The notes: generated by a model from the letters alone, not told the origin. Positions 18,944-28,291 are shown, counted from the stretch's first letter. The stretch: 64,000 nucleotides of DNA from Nostoc cf. commune SO-36 (GCF_023734775.1 NZ_AP025732.1:682001-746000), one strand, 5' to 3'. Made by a program: numbers and translations.

Positions 18944-19078
18944 GAATGGCACTAAGATAAGCCCAAAGTCTTGTGTTGCCTCGTTAAGAGCCTCCAGATT
19001 GGGAATTTATTCTGAATAGACTGCTGCCTCTGGTCAAGCTACTGGAGGCTAGGAAGCAGCTTAACTTTAGTGCCATTC
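18944..19078. mobile_element. MITE-like element, 135 bp, imperfect TIRs and 11-bp flanking repeats
   Basis: Left end GAATGGCACTAAGATAAGC and right end GCTTAACTTTAGTGCCATTC are near-perfect inverse complements (12 terminal bases exact). Flanking GATACTGGGAT (18933-18943) and GGTACTGGTAT (19079-19089) agree at 9 of 11 positions, as expected of an old target duplication. A nested inverted repeat, AGCCTCCAG (18989-18997) with CTGGAGGCT (19042-19050), makes the whole element foldable. There is no coding capacity. Confidence 0.75.
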
Positions 19079-19171
19079 GGTACTGGTATGAAAGGCGTTA
19101 TTCTGAATAATGCCCTAATATGGGCACGACATACCGTGCCCCATCAAGGAGCGGTATTACAATAAAAAAGT

Positions 19172-19203
19172 AAGTAGGAGCGCAAGACCTTGCGCTCCTA
19201 CTT
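19172..19203. repeat. Hairpin AAGTAGGAGCGCAAG / CTTGCGCTCCTACTT
   Basis: A perfect 15-bp inverted repeat around AC. It lies in the spacer between the DUF2811 gene and the response regulator. It is preceded by AATAAAAAAG, which on the minus strand would be a T-rich tail, so it could terminate leftward transcription. Confidence 0.55.
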
Positions 19204-19361
19204 AAACAGGTTCCAATAGTTTCTCCTGTCATCAAAACTAGTTAGTAATAATGCAATATTTATATTAGGGACTTGCAAAAAATAAATTATCCCAAATTAT
19301 TTGTAGATTTGTAGTCCCCCAGGGTCTTCATTAATATCAACTTAAGGTAAAACTCCTTTCA

Positions 19362-19536
19362 AATCTCGTTTCCAGCCTCTGGCTGGAAATGACCATCATA
19401 GCGGCTCTGCCGCAAGTGAGAAAAGCGGAGCCTCTAGCTGGAAACTCATTAAAAGCGACTTTGCCGCAAATGCAGGAGGCGGTACACTCCCAATAGTTAT
19501 TCCCAGCCAGAGGCTGGGAACGAGAGAAAGCTTTTC
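19362..19536. repeat. Palindromic repeat cluster (CCAGCCTCTGGCTGG family)
   Basis: Outer arms CTCGTTTCCAGCCTCTGGCT and CCAGCCAGAGGCTGGGAACG are inverted relative to each other and are each palindromic. Between them lie a damaged copy (AGCCTCTAGCTGGAAAC) and two GCGGC-T-TGCCGCAA units. This is a compound dispersed repeat common in Nostoc intergenic DNA. It fills the space between the second MITE-like element and the response regulator gene. Confidence 0.65.
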
Positions 19537-19663
19537 AAATAACTGCCTGACCTGTATTTGAGGAATATCTACCTATTTTGATTGTGTAAATTTGTCTTTT
19601 ACTAAAATCAAAGAAATTCACGAATTGCTCTCCCAGAAGTTAACAGTCAAGAGTTAAGAAACT

Positions 19664-20400
19664 CTAGACTATAAACTTAGGATTTAGCTTCCAATTGCTG
19701 GGGTGAGCAGGAGATTCAAACTTATACCCTACGCCACGTACAGTTTGAATTAATGCTGGCTGACTAGCATCAATTTCAATCTTCTTGCGAATTTGACCAA
19801 TATGAACATCTACAACCCGTTGGTCGCCGACATATTCATAATCCCACACCTCGTGGATTAGTTCTGCACGCCGCCAAACTCGGCCTGGGTGACTGGCTAA
19901 AAAATGTAACAAGTCAAATTCCAGAGCAGTTAAGGGCACTGGTTGGTTATTAAGTGCTACCTCCCGTCGCACCGGATCAATCATAAGTTTTTCAAATACC
20001 AAGCGTTTCTGCTCGGCATTAGTTATCACTCGCTGACGCCTCAAAATAGCTCCGACTCTAACTTCTAGCTCTCCCAACCCAAAAGGCTTTGTGAGATAGT
20101 CGTCAGCACCTTTAGCAAAGCCGCGAATTTTGTCAGCTTCGTCAGCACGGCTAGTCAACATCAGAACAAAAACACCATTACGACTTTGCATCTCTTGGCA
20201 GAGGTTAAACCCTGTTACATCTGGTAAATTCACATCTAGAATTACCAAATCGGGGTTAAATTGCTCAAATAGAGTTAAGGCTGTCTTTCCATCTTCGGCA
20301 GCCTCCACCTGATAGTTCTGCTTAATCAAAAGCGTTGGATTAAATTCCGAACCGCAGGGTCGTCGTCAACTACAAGAATCTTGGCGGGAGCCATGACCAT
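19664..20400 (-). CDS. OmpR/PhoB-type response regulator, one frameshift
   Basis: The ATG at 20400 (or 20394) begins MVMAPAKILVVDDDPAVRNL and then IQRF followed by a stop. One base added to the T4 run near 20333 gives FLIKQNYQVEAAEDGKTALT and the remaining 220 residues. The receiver has the phospho-acceptor aspartate in DLVILDVNLPD and the lysine in DDYLTKPFG. The C-terminal winged helix has VPLTALEFDLLHFLASHPGR and VVDVHIGQIRKKIE. It is a DNA-binding transcription regulator controlled by a histidine kinase that is not encoded nearby. I cannot tell which Nostoc regulator it is. The break is within a homopolymer, so a sequencing error is likely. Confidence 0.88.
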
Positions 20401-21021
20401 TACTTTGCACAAAAATTCGTAAGATTAACAAGAGAATTGCGTAAAAACGCAGTTGCCACTTTAGGACTAACTAAGAATCTACATGGCTACGGTGTAAGAA
20501 TCCTGATCATTCACAAATAAATACTCTAATCAGGATTGTGAATAATGAGAACGCTAAACTTCTGTTAGTGACAGGATATAGACGCTCTGACTTTCGCCGC
20601 AAACCTGCTTGACCCCAGTTAGGTGGTAACTTAAAACGTTTCAATTTTAAATCGATATGCGGATATATACCACAAGCGATTATTCAGTATAATTAAAAAA
20701 ATCTATTAAGGCACTGTAAGTTGCCAAATTTGAAACATTAAAGTTGATTTTTTCATAAAAACTATGCATTTTTAGGTACTCTCCGTTCAAATTCTAGATT
20801 AAAGCCAGAATTAGGCAACGACATGAGGGTATACACGGAGTTATAGCGATATGTTAAAGTGACTATAGTTGAAATTACAAAGTCGATTAAACTAACCCGT
20901 GCTACTATCCTGATAGGGCATAAAATAGGTCGAGACTTTAGTTTTGATCAAAATAAAACCTAAAGCTGTTTTTTCTTAGATAAAAGACTGCCGCTGACTG
21001 AGGCTGAACTAACAAACTCCC
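20401..21021. other. Intergenic region upstream of the response regulator and CPP1-like genes
   Basis: 620 bases between divergent genes. Apart from the inverted pair ATTCACAA/TTGTGAAT (about 20510-20545) I see no coding frame, repeat or RNA gene. Promoters for both neighbours must lie here. Confidence 0.5.
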
Positions 21022-21648
21022 ATGAGCGATCAAAATCCCTACGAAAAACTTGGGGTATCAGAAGAGGCTAGCTTCGATGAAATTCAAGATGCCCGTAATC
21101 GCCTATTCGAGCAACATAGTGGCGATGCCAAGCATTTAGAAGTAATTGAAGCGGCTTACGATGCGATTTTAATGGATCGCTTACGGATGCGCCAGGAAGG
21201 TAAAATTAAAGTCCCTGAGCGCATCCGGTTTCCAGAGTTGCGAGTGCAATCCCCTCCTAAGGAAAGTCCCGCCCCTCGCCAGCAGTCGCCTGCATGGCTC
21301 CAACGGATGCTGGATCAGCCAACACCTGCCGATATTCTCTTACCAGGAGCTTGGTTTCTTGGTTTGAGTTCTATTAGCTTGTTTTATCCAGAGGGAGGCG
21401 ATCAGGTTTTGCAGTTAGCATTAGTGGTTGGGGTAGGTACTAGCATTTACTTTCTCAATCGCAAGGAAAGCAAATTTGGCCGAGCCGTTTTGTTCACCCT
21501 GATCAGTTTAATAATTGGCTTACTCGCTGGGGGATTAGTTGCTAGCTGGTTATTATCACAAATACCATTGCTCAATTTGTCATCGAACCAGTTCTCTACT
21601 GTACTGACGTTTATATTCTTGTGGTTGGTTAGTAGCTTTTTACGCTAA
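21022..21648 (+). CDS. CPP1-like (DUF3353) J-domain-like membrane protein
   Basis: 208 residues. The first 45 resemble a degenerate J-domain (NPYEKLGVSEEASFDEIQDA, AAYDAILMDRLRMRQEG) that lacks the HPD tripeptide. A Pro-rich linker follows (VQSPPKESPAPRQQSPAWLQ), then three to four membrane helices (DILLPGAWFLGLSSISLFYP, LFTLISLIIGLLAGGLVASW, FSTVLTFIFLWLVSSFLR). Plant homologues (CPP1) act as chaperones of light-dependent protochlorophyllide oxidoreductase at plastid membranes, so a thylakoid or plasma-membrane chaperone role is plausible. The length fits the family. The ATG at 21022 gives the family-typical MSDQNPYEKLG start. Confidence 0.9.
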   Translation: MSDQNPYEKLGVSEEASFDEIQDARNRLFEQHSGDAKHLEVIEAAYDAILMDRLRMRQEGKIKVPERIRFPELRVQSPPKESPAPRQQSPAWLQRMLDQPTPADILLPGAWFLGLSSISLFYPEGGDQVLQLALVVGVGTSIYFLNRKESKFGRAVLFTLISLIIGLLAGGLVASWLLSQIPLLNLSSNQFSTVLTFIFLWLVSSFLR

Positions 21649-21803
21649 ATCGATAGTTGTAAGGGAGCTTCTATAAGACAAGAAATGATTGATTTGTGTT
21701 ATTTATTTGGATGTAACACACTATAAGGGTGCATATCTGTGCGCCCTTAGTGTATTTATGGCTTGCTAATGATGAGGCTAAGATGTCGTACTTAGGTAAT
21801 TAT

Positions 21804-22916
21804 TTAAAAGTTTAAAATATCTAGTGATTCTTCTATTTCTAAATCTAATATTCTTTCTCTTGTATCTTTGAGTGCTTCTAGTTTACCTTCTTGACGATAG
21901 ATATCTGTTGCTTTTTGAAAATCCTCAATTGCTCCCTGTTTATCTGCCATTTCTAAGCGAATATTCCCTCGATTGTAATAAGCATCACCATAATTGGAAT
22001 TAATCTGGATTGCCTGAGTATAATCTTCAATTGCTCCTTCAAAATCTCTTAAATCAGAACGAGCATTACCACGGTTATAATAAGCGTCTGCATAATTAGG
22101 ATTAATCTGTATTGCTTGAGTATAATCTTCAATTGCTCCCTCAAAATCTCCTAAATCAGAACGAGCATTACCACGCTTTTTATAAGCTATGGCATCTTGA
22201 GGATTAATCTTGATTGCTTGGGGAAAACCCGGTTGAGAGCCTAATAAATAACGAGCAATGCCACGGTTTTTATAAGCATCAGCATAATGGGGGTTAATTT
22301 TAATAGCGTGGGTATAATCCTCAATCGCTCCTTGATTATCTCCGATATGAGAACGAGCCTCAGCCCGGTTTTTATAGGCTACGGCAACATTAGGATTAAT
22401 TCTAATAGCTTGAGTATAATCATTAATTGCTTCTTCTAATCGCCCTAGTTGATATAAAGCTAAACCTCGTTTATTGTAAGATTTAGCATCTTGAAGATTT
22501 ATCTGGATTGCCTGAGAATAATCTGCGATCGCAGCCTCATAATCTCCTATCTGATAGTGAGCTAAACCTCGTTTATAATATAAATTAATATCACCGTGAT
22601 TAACTTCTAAAGCTTGATTATAGTTGGTAATTGCATTCGCATATTCTCCTTTTTCAAAACATTTATCACCCATTTTTGCATAAAGGAGATTTAAATCTTC
22701 ATCACTATATTCAGGTTGAAAAGAAGATTTTACCACCTGATTAATAGTTAGCTTAGATGAAATTTCCTGTTTGGGTAGATATTTGTAAATTGGTGGTTGC
22801 TGCCTAGAAGAATTATTTATAGAATGTTGTAACTGTTCTAGATAACACCATAAACCACCGCCATATAGTAATTGTTCTATCCCAAAGGAAATTTTACCAG
22901 TTTTCAACTTAATCAT
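21804..22916 (-). CDS. TPR-repeat protein, probably the C-terminal part of a nuclease-TPR fusion
   Basis: 370 residues: about 75 residues beginning MIKLKTGKISFGIEQLLYGG, then eight tetratricopeptide repeats (for example DFEGAIEDYTQAIQINPNYA) up to about residue 345. The fifth repeat (ARYLLGSQPGFPQAIKINPQ) is four residues short of 34, suggesting a small deletion. The start overlaps the end of the upstream gene by 8 bases. Removing one C from CCCAACCC at the junction would read FLPTGMIKLKTG straight through, so the two frames are probably one gene of about 540 residues. TPRs mediate protein-protein binding. Confidence 0.8.
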   Translation of the reverse strand: MIKLKTGKISFGIEQLLYGGGLWCYLEQLQHSINNSSRQQPPIYKYLPKQEISSKLTINQVVKSSFQPEYSDEDLNLLYAKMGDKCFEKGEYANAITNYNQALEVNHGDINLYYKRGLAHYQIGDYEAAIADYSQAIQINLQDAKSYNKRGLALYQLGRLEEAINDYTQAIRINPNVAVAYKNRAEARSHIGDNQGAIEDYTHAIKINPHYADAYKNRGIARYLLGSQPGFPQAIKINPQDAIAYKKRGNARSDLGDFEGAIEDYTQAIQINPNYADAYYNRGNARSDLRDFEGAIEDYTQAIQINSNYGDAYYNRGNIRLEMADKQGAIEDFQKATDIYRQEGKLEALKDTRERILDLEIEESLDILNF

Positions 22917-23424
22917 ACCGGGTTGGGAGAAAGCCAGCCAAAAAAAGGTGATACTCAGATTGTGCCTCGCTCACATCCTCTTGAATTAAAATGCAAACTA
23001 CAACTGCATTTTTTTCGACTTCTTCAGAACTAATTGACCATCTTACTCTGTCAATCCGACCATGACGAGATTTGACTTCGATACCAATAGATGGGTCAGA
23101 AGTCAAGGTAAAATCTATATTGCCATCGCCGCCAAATCGCTTTTCATAATCGACTTCAGTAATGAAATCAGCTAAACGTTCTTTGACAACTTCCTCACCT
23201 AACTTTCCTTTGAGATAGCTAATAAAAACATCACGGACTGGTAAAACACGCTTATACTTCTCAGCCATCTGCCAGCAAAATTCCCGTAGTGCCTTTAACC
23301 TTTCTCCAGAGATTATAGTTAATTCGCTATATTGGCCTTCTGTTTCACAATGAAGCAGACAACCAGATGTTAACCTTTTAATAAAATCAGACTGTAGCGA
23401 TCGCAGTAGCGTAATCCAGTCCAT
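22909..23424 (-). CDS. PD-(D/E)XK nuclease-like protein, probably the N-terminal part of the fusion
   Basis: 171 residues. Helical N-terminus (LLRSLQSDFIKRLTSGCLLH), then a region resembling the PD-(D/E)XK fold: helix GKLGEEVVKERLADF with E77/E78, then FGGDGNIDFTLTSD with D104, and IGIEVKSRHGRIDRVRWS with E116 and K118 in E-x-K spacing. These could be the metal-binding residues of a nuclease. The C-terminus LFLAGFLPT runs into the TPR gene, with which it overlaps by 8 bases and probably forms one protein. No methylase or other restriction gene lies nearby. The nuclease assignment rests on motif pattern alone, and DNA or RNA substrate is unknown. Confidence 0.6.
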   Translation of the reverse strand: MDWITLLRSLQSDFIKRLTSGCLLHCETEGQYSELTIISGERLKALREFCWQMAEKYKRVLPVRDVFISYLKGKLGEEVVKERLADFITEVDYEKRFGGDGNIDFTLTSDPSIGIEVKSRHGRIDRVRWSISSEEVEKNAVVVCILIQEDVSEAQSEYHLFLAGFLPTRYD

Positions 23425-23669
23425 TTATATTTCTGCGAATCTTTTGATGAGATTATTCTATTAAAATATCTATTCGGCGTAAACCTTTTAATTGGCTTGG
23501 GCTATATTCCCAAAAATTATTTACTTTTTTGCAATAATTCTTAATTTAAATTAATATATCATAATTTTTGACAGAGAATAAGATGACATTAGAATGTAAG
23601 ATATGTTTGCTTTTTAAAGTCGAGTTAAGTAAGTAAGTGTAGTAGTTGACTAACGATATCCTAATTTCA

Positions 23670-23710
23670 ATTAAAAAAATAAGGTGCGTTAGCTCTCTTC
23701 GTAACGCACC
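23670..23710 (-). terminator. Intrinsic terminator of recA
   Basis: On the minus strand GGTGCGTTA-CGAAGAGAGC-TAACGCACC forms a 9-bp stem followed by TTATTTTTTTAATTG. It lies 38 bases beyond the recA stop. The stem sequence resembles the palindrome downstream of smtA, so a dispersed repeat has probably been recruited as a terminator. Confidence 0.8.
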
Positions 23711-23747
23711 ATCTATTAGAATTTCTAGATTAATAAATCTATATTCC

Positions 23748-24824
23748 TTATTCTTCTGGCTCTAAATCGACTTCTTCTTCGTCTCCTTCACTGGCTTTAG
23801 CTACAGAGTTAGCAGAAACAACAGCGCCTTTATCTAGCTTTTCACGCACCAGTTGTTTAATTTGTTCAGCAAACTCAGGTTTTTCTTCGAGATACTTAAT
23901 GGCGTTGTCTCGTCCTTGGGAGATATTATCGCCATTATAGCTGTACCAAGCTCCTTTGCGGACAAGTACGCCAGTTTCTTCTGCCAAGTCTACAATACAA
24001 CCCAAGGTAGAAATTCCTTTGCCAAAAATAATGTCAAATTCCGCAATTCTAAAAGGCGGAGCTACTTTATTTTTAGCAACTTTAACTTTGACGCGATTAC
24101 CAAATTCATCTGTACCTTTTTTCAAGGTTTGAATCCGGCGAATATCCAAGCGCACCGAAGCGTAAAACTTCAATGCGTTACCTCCAGTTGTGGTTTCTGG
24201 ACTACCGTAGGTAACACCGATTTTTTGCCGCAACTGGTTGATGAAAATTACTGTACAACCAGATTTACCAATATTGCCCGTAATCTTACGTAGGGCTTGG
24301 CTCATCAACCGCGCCTGCAAACCAACGTGAATATCACCCATGTCGCCTTCAATTTCAGCGCGGGGAACCAGTGCTGCTACTGAGTCAATGACTACAATAT
24401 CAACCGCAGCAGAGCGAACCAGCTGATCGACAATTTCCAAAGCTGATTCGCCAGTGTCTGGTTGGGAAATCAGCAAATTGTCAATATCTACACCCAATGC
24501 CGCAGCATAAGTAGGGTCTAGCGCGTGTTCAGCATCAACAAAGGCAGCAATACCACCATTTCTTTGCACTTCAGCGAGCGCATGTAGCGCTACTGTAGTC
24601 TTCCCGGAACTTTCCGGCCCATAAATCTCAATTACCCGCCCCTTGGGTAAACCACCACCTAATGCTAAATCCAGGGTGAGCGCCCCACTAGAAATTGTCT
24701 CCACCCGCATCCGGGTAGCATCACCCAGGCGCATGATTGCTCCTTTACCAAAGCTGCGCTCAATCTGGTTGAGCACCATAGTCAGTGCTTTTTGCTTACC
24801 TGAAGTATCGGTGTTGATAGCCAT
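23748..24824 (-). CDS. recA: Recombinase RecA
   Basis: 358 residues with the complete RecA signature. Walker A is GPESSGKTT at residues 69-77. [20 protein letters not shown] carries Walker B, and [20 protein letters not shown] and [19 protein letters not shown] cover loops L1 and L2. The C-terminus is acidic ([12 protein letters not shown]), the usual autoregulatory tail. RecA forms ATP-dependent filaments on single-stranded DNA for homologous recombination and triggers LexA cleavage. A LexA-type box about 60 bases upstream and a strong terminator downstream frame a single-gene unit. The start [20 protein letters not shown] is typical of cyanobacterial RecA. Confidence 0.98.
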   Translation of the reverse strand: MAINTDTSGKQKALTMVLNQIERSFGKGAIMRLGDATRMRVETISSGALTLDLALGGGLPKGRVIEIYGPESSGKTTVALHALAEVQRNGGIAAFVDAEHALDPTYAAALGVDIDNLLISQPDTGESALEIVDQLVRSAAVDIVVIDSVAALVPRAEIEGDMGDIHVGLQARLMSQALRKITGNIGKSGCTVIFINQLRQKIGVTYGSPETTTGGNALKFYASVRLDIRRIQTLKKGTDEFGNRVKVKVAKNKVAPPFRIAEFDIIFGKGISTLGCIVDLAEETGVLVRKGAWYSYNGDNISQGRDNAIKYLEEKPEFAEQIKQLVREKLDKGAVVSANSVAKASEGDEEEVDLEPEE

Positions 24825-24883
24825 TCCTGCCTCTAATGCCTCTAAATATATGGTTTTAAGGAGTGTTGCTCTGGGAGTTTGAG

Positions 24884-24899
24884 TAGAACAGATATACTA
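24884..24899 (-). promoter_or_regulatory. LexA-type SOS box upstream of recA
   Basis: Read on the recA strand the sequence is TAGTATATCTGTTCTA. It matches the cyanobacterial LexA consensus RGTACNNNDGTWCB at all but one defined position. Its centre lies about 67 bases upstream of the recA ATG, a normal place for repression. Confidence 0.65.
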
Positions 24900-25304
24900 T
24901 TTTAACCAGAAAATTCTGGAATAGGACTTCTCAAATCAAAAAAGGGGTGTGACAAGATCGTAACTCGAACGCTACCAGATTAGGGTAGTTTTGCACGATG
25001 ATACCAACTTGCATTCAGAGATAGCTTTTTTTGGCTGGGTAAGCAAGGGGTTTTCAGCAAAAAATTATCTAAACAACACCGTCAGTAGAACCGTACTCGT
25101 GAGCATTTGCGGAGGTTGCTCAATTAGGAGCGATCGCTAATACAAATCAGCATATCATCAACGACGACACCTTCATTGCGTAAACGGGAATAGTACTAAT
25201 CATAGTCAGCCCATCTCTTGCAAGGTTTTGATATCTTGTTCAAAATCATCTACACGTTAAGCCAGGATTGGAATTGAAGATTTTTCTGCTAAAATATAGT
25301 CAAA
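24900..25304. other. Intergenic region between recA and the toxin-antitoxin pair
   Basis: 400 bases between divergent genes. It should hold the recA promoter (left) and the antitoxin promoter (right, near TAAAATATAGTCAAAA at 25289-25305). No further gene or repeat was recognised. Confidence 0.45.
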
Positions 25305-25328
25305 ATGCCTAAAATAGTCAAAATCGCT

Positions 25329-25598
25329 ATGCAGACCTACACTCTGACTGATGCCCGCAACAAACACGGTGAGGTTTTTGACAAGGCTGCTATTGAACCA
25401 GTTCTACTAACTAAGCAATCACGGCCTAGCCATGTAATTATCTCAGCCGAGAGCTACCAAAAATTAATTAATCGGCTGGAAGAATTAGAGGATATGGTTT
25501 TTGGTCAAGCTGCTGAAGTTGCTCTGAGTCAGTCCAAAATGATTGGTACAGAGGCTTTTACATCTGCACTAGAGCATTTAGCTAATGGCGAAGCTTGA
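25329..25598 (+). CDS. Phd/YefM-type antitoxin
   Basis: 89 residues starting MQTYTLTDARNKHGEVFDKA, the classic Phd/YefM N-terminus that forms the DNA-binding dimer, followed by PVLLTKQSRPSHVIISAESY and a helical C-terminus (LEELEDMVFGQAAEVALSQS) that would wrap the toxin. An in-frame ATG at 25305 would add eight residues (MPKIVKIA); the later start matches the family better. It overlaps the toxin gene by 14 bases. As in related type II systems the antitoxin probably represses its own promoter, aided by the toxin. Confidence 0.9.
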   Translation: MQTYTLTDARNKHGEVFDKAAIEPVLLTKQSRPSHVIISAESYQKLINRLEELEDMVFGQAAEVALSQSKMIGTEAFTSALEHLANGEA

Positions 25599-25866
25599 TG
25601 GTCTAGCAACTGTTCTTGATTTTCTGAGCGGTTTACAGCCTAAAATAGCAGCACAGATTGCAAAAAAGGTTTTGGCTTTGAATGTTGAGCCTTTACCAGC
25701 TGATAGTGAGCAGCTATCTGGTTATCAAGGTTTATATCGAGTTGATAGTGGTGAATATCGAATTGTTTACAGATATTTTCCTGAGCAAGATTTAGTAGAA
25801 GTGATTTTAGTCGGTAAGCGCAATGATGATGATGTCTACAAAAGATTGAAGCGTTTACTGGGTTAA
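25585..25866 (+). CDS. RelE/ParE-superfamily toxin
   Basis: 93 residues. The RelE-type order of two helices then an antiparallel sheet is visible: KIAAQIAKKVLALNVEPLPA, then LSGYQGLYRVDSGEYRIVYR and QDLVEVILVGKRNDDDVYKR. The GLYRVDSGEYRIVY and GKRNDDDVYKRL motifs are those of RelE mRNA interferases that cut mRNA at the ribosome. Overlap with the antitoxin gene by 14 bases indicates translational coupling. It ends four bases before the region leading into xseA, which may therefore be partly co-transcribed. Confidence 0.9.
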   Translation: MAKLDGLATVLDFLSGLQPKIAAQIAKKVLALNVEPLPADSEQLSGYQGLYRVDSGEYRIVYRYFPEQDLVEVILVGKRNDDDVYKRLKRLLG

Positions 25867-25926
25867 TCTTTGGTTTTCATTAAAATGCTAAAATCGCTTC
25901 AGCACAAATGCTTTCAGGCATCTTTG

Positions 25927-27195
25927 ATGACTTTCGACCTTCCCGACTCTCTGATTCTCGATACTGCACTTTCAGTATCTGGATTAACTGACTATATTCG
26001 CTTGCTGTTAGAGCAAGATGAACAATTACGCCAAGTTTGGGTAACTGGCGAAGTCTCCAGCGCTAACCACCATCGCAGTGGTTTATTTTTTACGCTCCAA
26101 GATACCGATCGCAGCGCCGGAATTAAGTGTGTAGTATGGAATAGCCAATTGCCAAAACTCGCCCAAATGCCTGTTCCTGGTGAACAGATAATCATTTTAG
26201 GTAGTATTCGTCTGTATCCGCAACGGGGAGAGTATCAGTTATCAGTTTGGCAGACTTTACCTGCTGGTGTTGGTTTACAGGCGTTGCGCTATCAACAACT
26301 CAAAAATCGCTTGCTGGCTGAGGGATTGTTCGACGCGCAAAGAAAGCGATCGCTCCCAACTCATCCCCAAACGATCGCTGTCGTCACTTCACCAACGGCT
26401 GCTGCTTGGGGTGATATTCAAAAAACTCTCAAGCAAAGGTATCCAGGTTTACACGTTTTGTTTTCTCCGGCTACAGTACAAGGTGAGCAAGCGCCGGAAT
26501 CTATTGTTAAGGCAATTGAGCGGGTGGAAAGAGATGGACGCGCCGAAGTGCTAATTTTATCGCGGGGTGGTGGCGCAGTTGAGGAGTTGGCTTGCTTTAA
26601 TGATGAACGAGTGGTGCGATCGCTTGCTACTTGTTCCATTCCTGTAATTACTGGTATCGGGCATCAACGAGATGAATCTTTAGCAGATTTAGTTGCAGAT
26701 GCTTGTGTGCATACACCCACTGCGGCGGCGGAAAGAGTTGTGCCAGCACTTTCAGAGTTATATACTGAACATCGGGGGCGAGTTGTGGCTTTACATGAAG
26801 CGGTGCATGACTTTAAGGAAAATGCTGACAATAAACTGCAAGTATTACGGAATCGTTTGCGGCGTTTGCGGTTAGATCGACAAGTGCAGCAGGAGACGGA
26901 AAAGCTAGCTTGGAAGCGTCAGCATTTGGTGCAAATTACAATGGGGCGATCGCAGCAAGCAACGCAGCATTTAGAGTTATTGCGGCAAAAGTTGGCTAGT
27001 CTTGACCCGAAAGCGGTGTTACAGCGTGGTTATGCGGTGGTGAGGCGAGAAGATGGGGCGATCGCTCGTTCTGCGGTGGAGTTGGCTGTGGGACAAGAGT
27101 TAGTGATTCAGTTGGGGCAGGGTGGGGTTAAAGTGAAGGTTACAGAAGTAAACGAACCGCAGAGGCGCAGAGGACACAGAGAGGTTAATGGTTAA
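25927..27195 (+). CDS. xseA: Exodeoxyribonuclease VII large subunit
   Basis: About 422 residues from the ATG at 25927 ([20 protein letters not shown]); the frame is open further upstream to 25870 but that extension lacks family similarity. An N-terminal OB fold ([20 protein letters not shown]) is followed by the catalytic region ([60 protein letters not shown]) and a long coiled-coil. It degrades single-stranded DNA with XseB. The last residues, [14 protein letters not shown], come from a dispersed repeat (CCGCAGAGGCGCAGAGGACA) that has replaced or extended the natural C-terminus. It overlaps xseB by 8 bases. Confidence 0.95.
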   Translation: MTFDLPDSLILDTALSVSGLTDYIRLLLEQDEQLRQVWVTGEVSSANHHRSGLFFTLQDTDRSAGIKCVVWNSQLPKLAQMPVPGEQIIILGSIRLYPQRGEYQLSVWQTLPAGVGLQALRYQQLKNRLLAEGLFDAQRKRSLPTHPQTIAVVTSPTAAAWGDIQKTLKQRYPGLHVLFSPATVQGEQAPESIVKAIERVERDGRAEVLILSRGGGAVEELACFNDERVVRSLATCSIPVITGIGHQRDESLADLVADACVHTPTAAAERVVPALSELYTEHRGRVVALHEAVHDFKENADNKLQVLRNRLRRLRLDRQVQQETEKLAWKRQHLVQITMGRSQQATQHLELLRQKLASLDPKAVLQRGYAVVRREDGAIARSAVELAVGQELVIQLGQGGVKVKVTEVNEPQRRRGHREVNG

Positions 27196-27415
27196 ACGTA
27201 AAGGTGCTTCTAGTTCTGAAGAAGGTTGGAATTATGAGGCGAAGGTTGCTGAGATAGAGGGAATTATTACTCGCATTGAGGCGGGTGAGTTGGAATTGGA
27301 AGCTGTTTTTGACCAATTTGCAACTGCTGTGGAGTATTTGCGTCAGTGCGAAAGTTTTTTGCAGCAGCGACAGCAACAGGTAGATTTGCTAATTGAAACG
27401 TTAAGTGAAGAGTAG
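27188..27415 (+). CDS. xseB: Exodeoxyribonuclease VII small subunit
   Basis: 75 residues, [20 protein letters not shown], then the typical helical hairpin [20 protein letters not shown] and [20 protein letters not shown]. XseB coats the coiled coil of XseA and is required for its activity. The start codon lies inside the end of xseA (8-base overlap), which implies coupled translation and supports a 1:several stoichiometry being set after initiation. The length matches the family. Confidence 0.95.
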   Translation: MVKRKGASSSEEGWNYEAKVAEIEGIITRIEAGELELEAVFDQFATAVEYLRQCESFLQQRQQQVDLLIETLSEE

Positions 27416-27598
27416 AAACCAGGGTATCTAATTCAATATGTCTGAATAAGAAACAGCCCTGCTTTTTGAGGAGAGATTAGAAGTCTGCAACTTTTGAAGA
27501 CTTATATTTACACTCTAATTCCACAAGCCAAAAGGGGAGTAAGGCAGAACTGTTTCATAATTCAATTAAGTTACGCTGTTGCAGCCTAGAGAGCTTTT

Positions 27599-28291
27599 CT
27601 AGACAGGTTGTTTAGGTTCTAATACTAAATTTACAGCCGCGCTGAAATCCTTAACGATTAAGTCGGGTTGGTAAAGTTCCAGTTGGGTGCGATCGCGGAT
27701 GCCACATTCCACAGCCATCACCTTAATACCATAATTTTTAGCTGCGGTGATGTCGGCTTCTGTATCTCCTACCATCCAGGTATCAGTAACGGGGGGCAGT
27801 TCTTTTAACGCCCTAGCCATTAACAAGGGCTTATCTTCAATATCACGAGTTTTAACGTAGTCGTTACTCAGGCAATAACAACGATTTTCTGGGAAAAATC
27901 TCGCTAAATCATGTTTTTTGAAGGCATAATCTAGTTCCCGAACTCGGCGCATGGTCATAACTGCTAGATCAATTCCAGCTTGTTGAATTTTTAATAGTGC
28001 ATCTACAGCACCAGGCGCGAGAGTGTCATAGTTAAAATAATGTTCTGTATGTACAGTTTGCCGCCGCAACTGGGCAAATTCTTGGGCTTGGGTTTCATCT
28101 AACCCTGAATTTAAGGCGATTTGTTTTTCAGGAACACGCGATCGCTTTAATTGCCAAAATTCCGCTTTCGGAAGTTCTTGCACTACTTGATCTGGGCGAC
28201 GGGTTTTGTCCAAGCAGTATTGATAAACACGGTAGTACCGTTCAGAAACATCAATAATTGGGCCGTCGAAGTCAGTAATAAGTCTTAGCAT
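27599..28291 (-). CDS. HAD-superfamily hydrolase
   Basis: 230 residues. Motif I is ITDFDGPIIDVSERYYRVYQ near the N-terminus, with the nucleophile aspartate D7 and D9. Motif II is in LAVMTMRRVRELDYAFKKHD, where threonine follows the hydrophobic strand. The motif III/IV region is WMVGDTEADITAAKNYGIKV with the paired metal aspartates. A helical cap separates motifs I and II, as in phosphoglycolate phosphatase-like enzymes. It probably hydrolyses a small phosphate ester in the cytosol; the substrate is unknown. It lies 50 bases downstream of the HPPD gene on the same strand, so the two may be co-transcribed. Confidence 0.9.
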   Translation of the reverse strand: MLRLITDFDGPIIDVSERYYRVYQYCLDKTRRPDQVVQELPKAEFWQLKRSRVPEKQIALNSGLDETQAQEFAQLRRQTVHTEHYFNYDTLAPGAVDALLKIQQAGIDLAVMTMRRVRELDYAFKKHDLARFFPENRCYCLSNDYVKTRDIEDKPLLMARALKELPPVTDTWMVGDTEADITAAKNYGIKVMAVECGIRDRTQLELYQPDLIVKDFSAAVNLVLEPKQPV

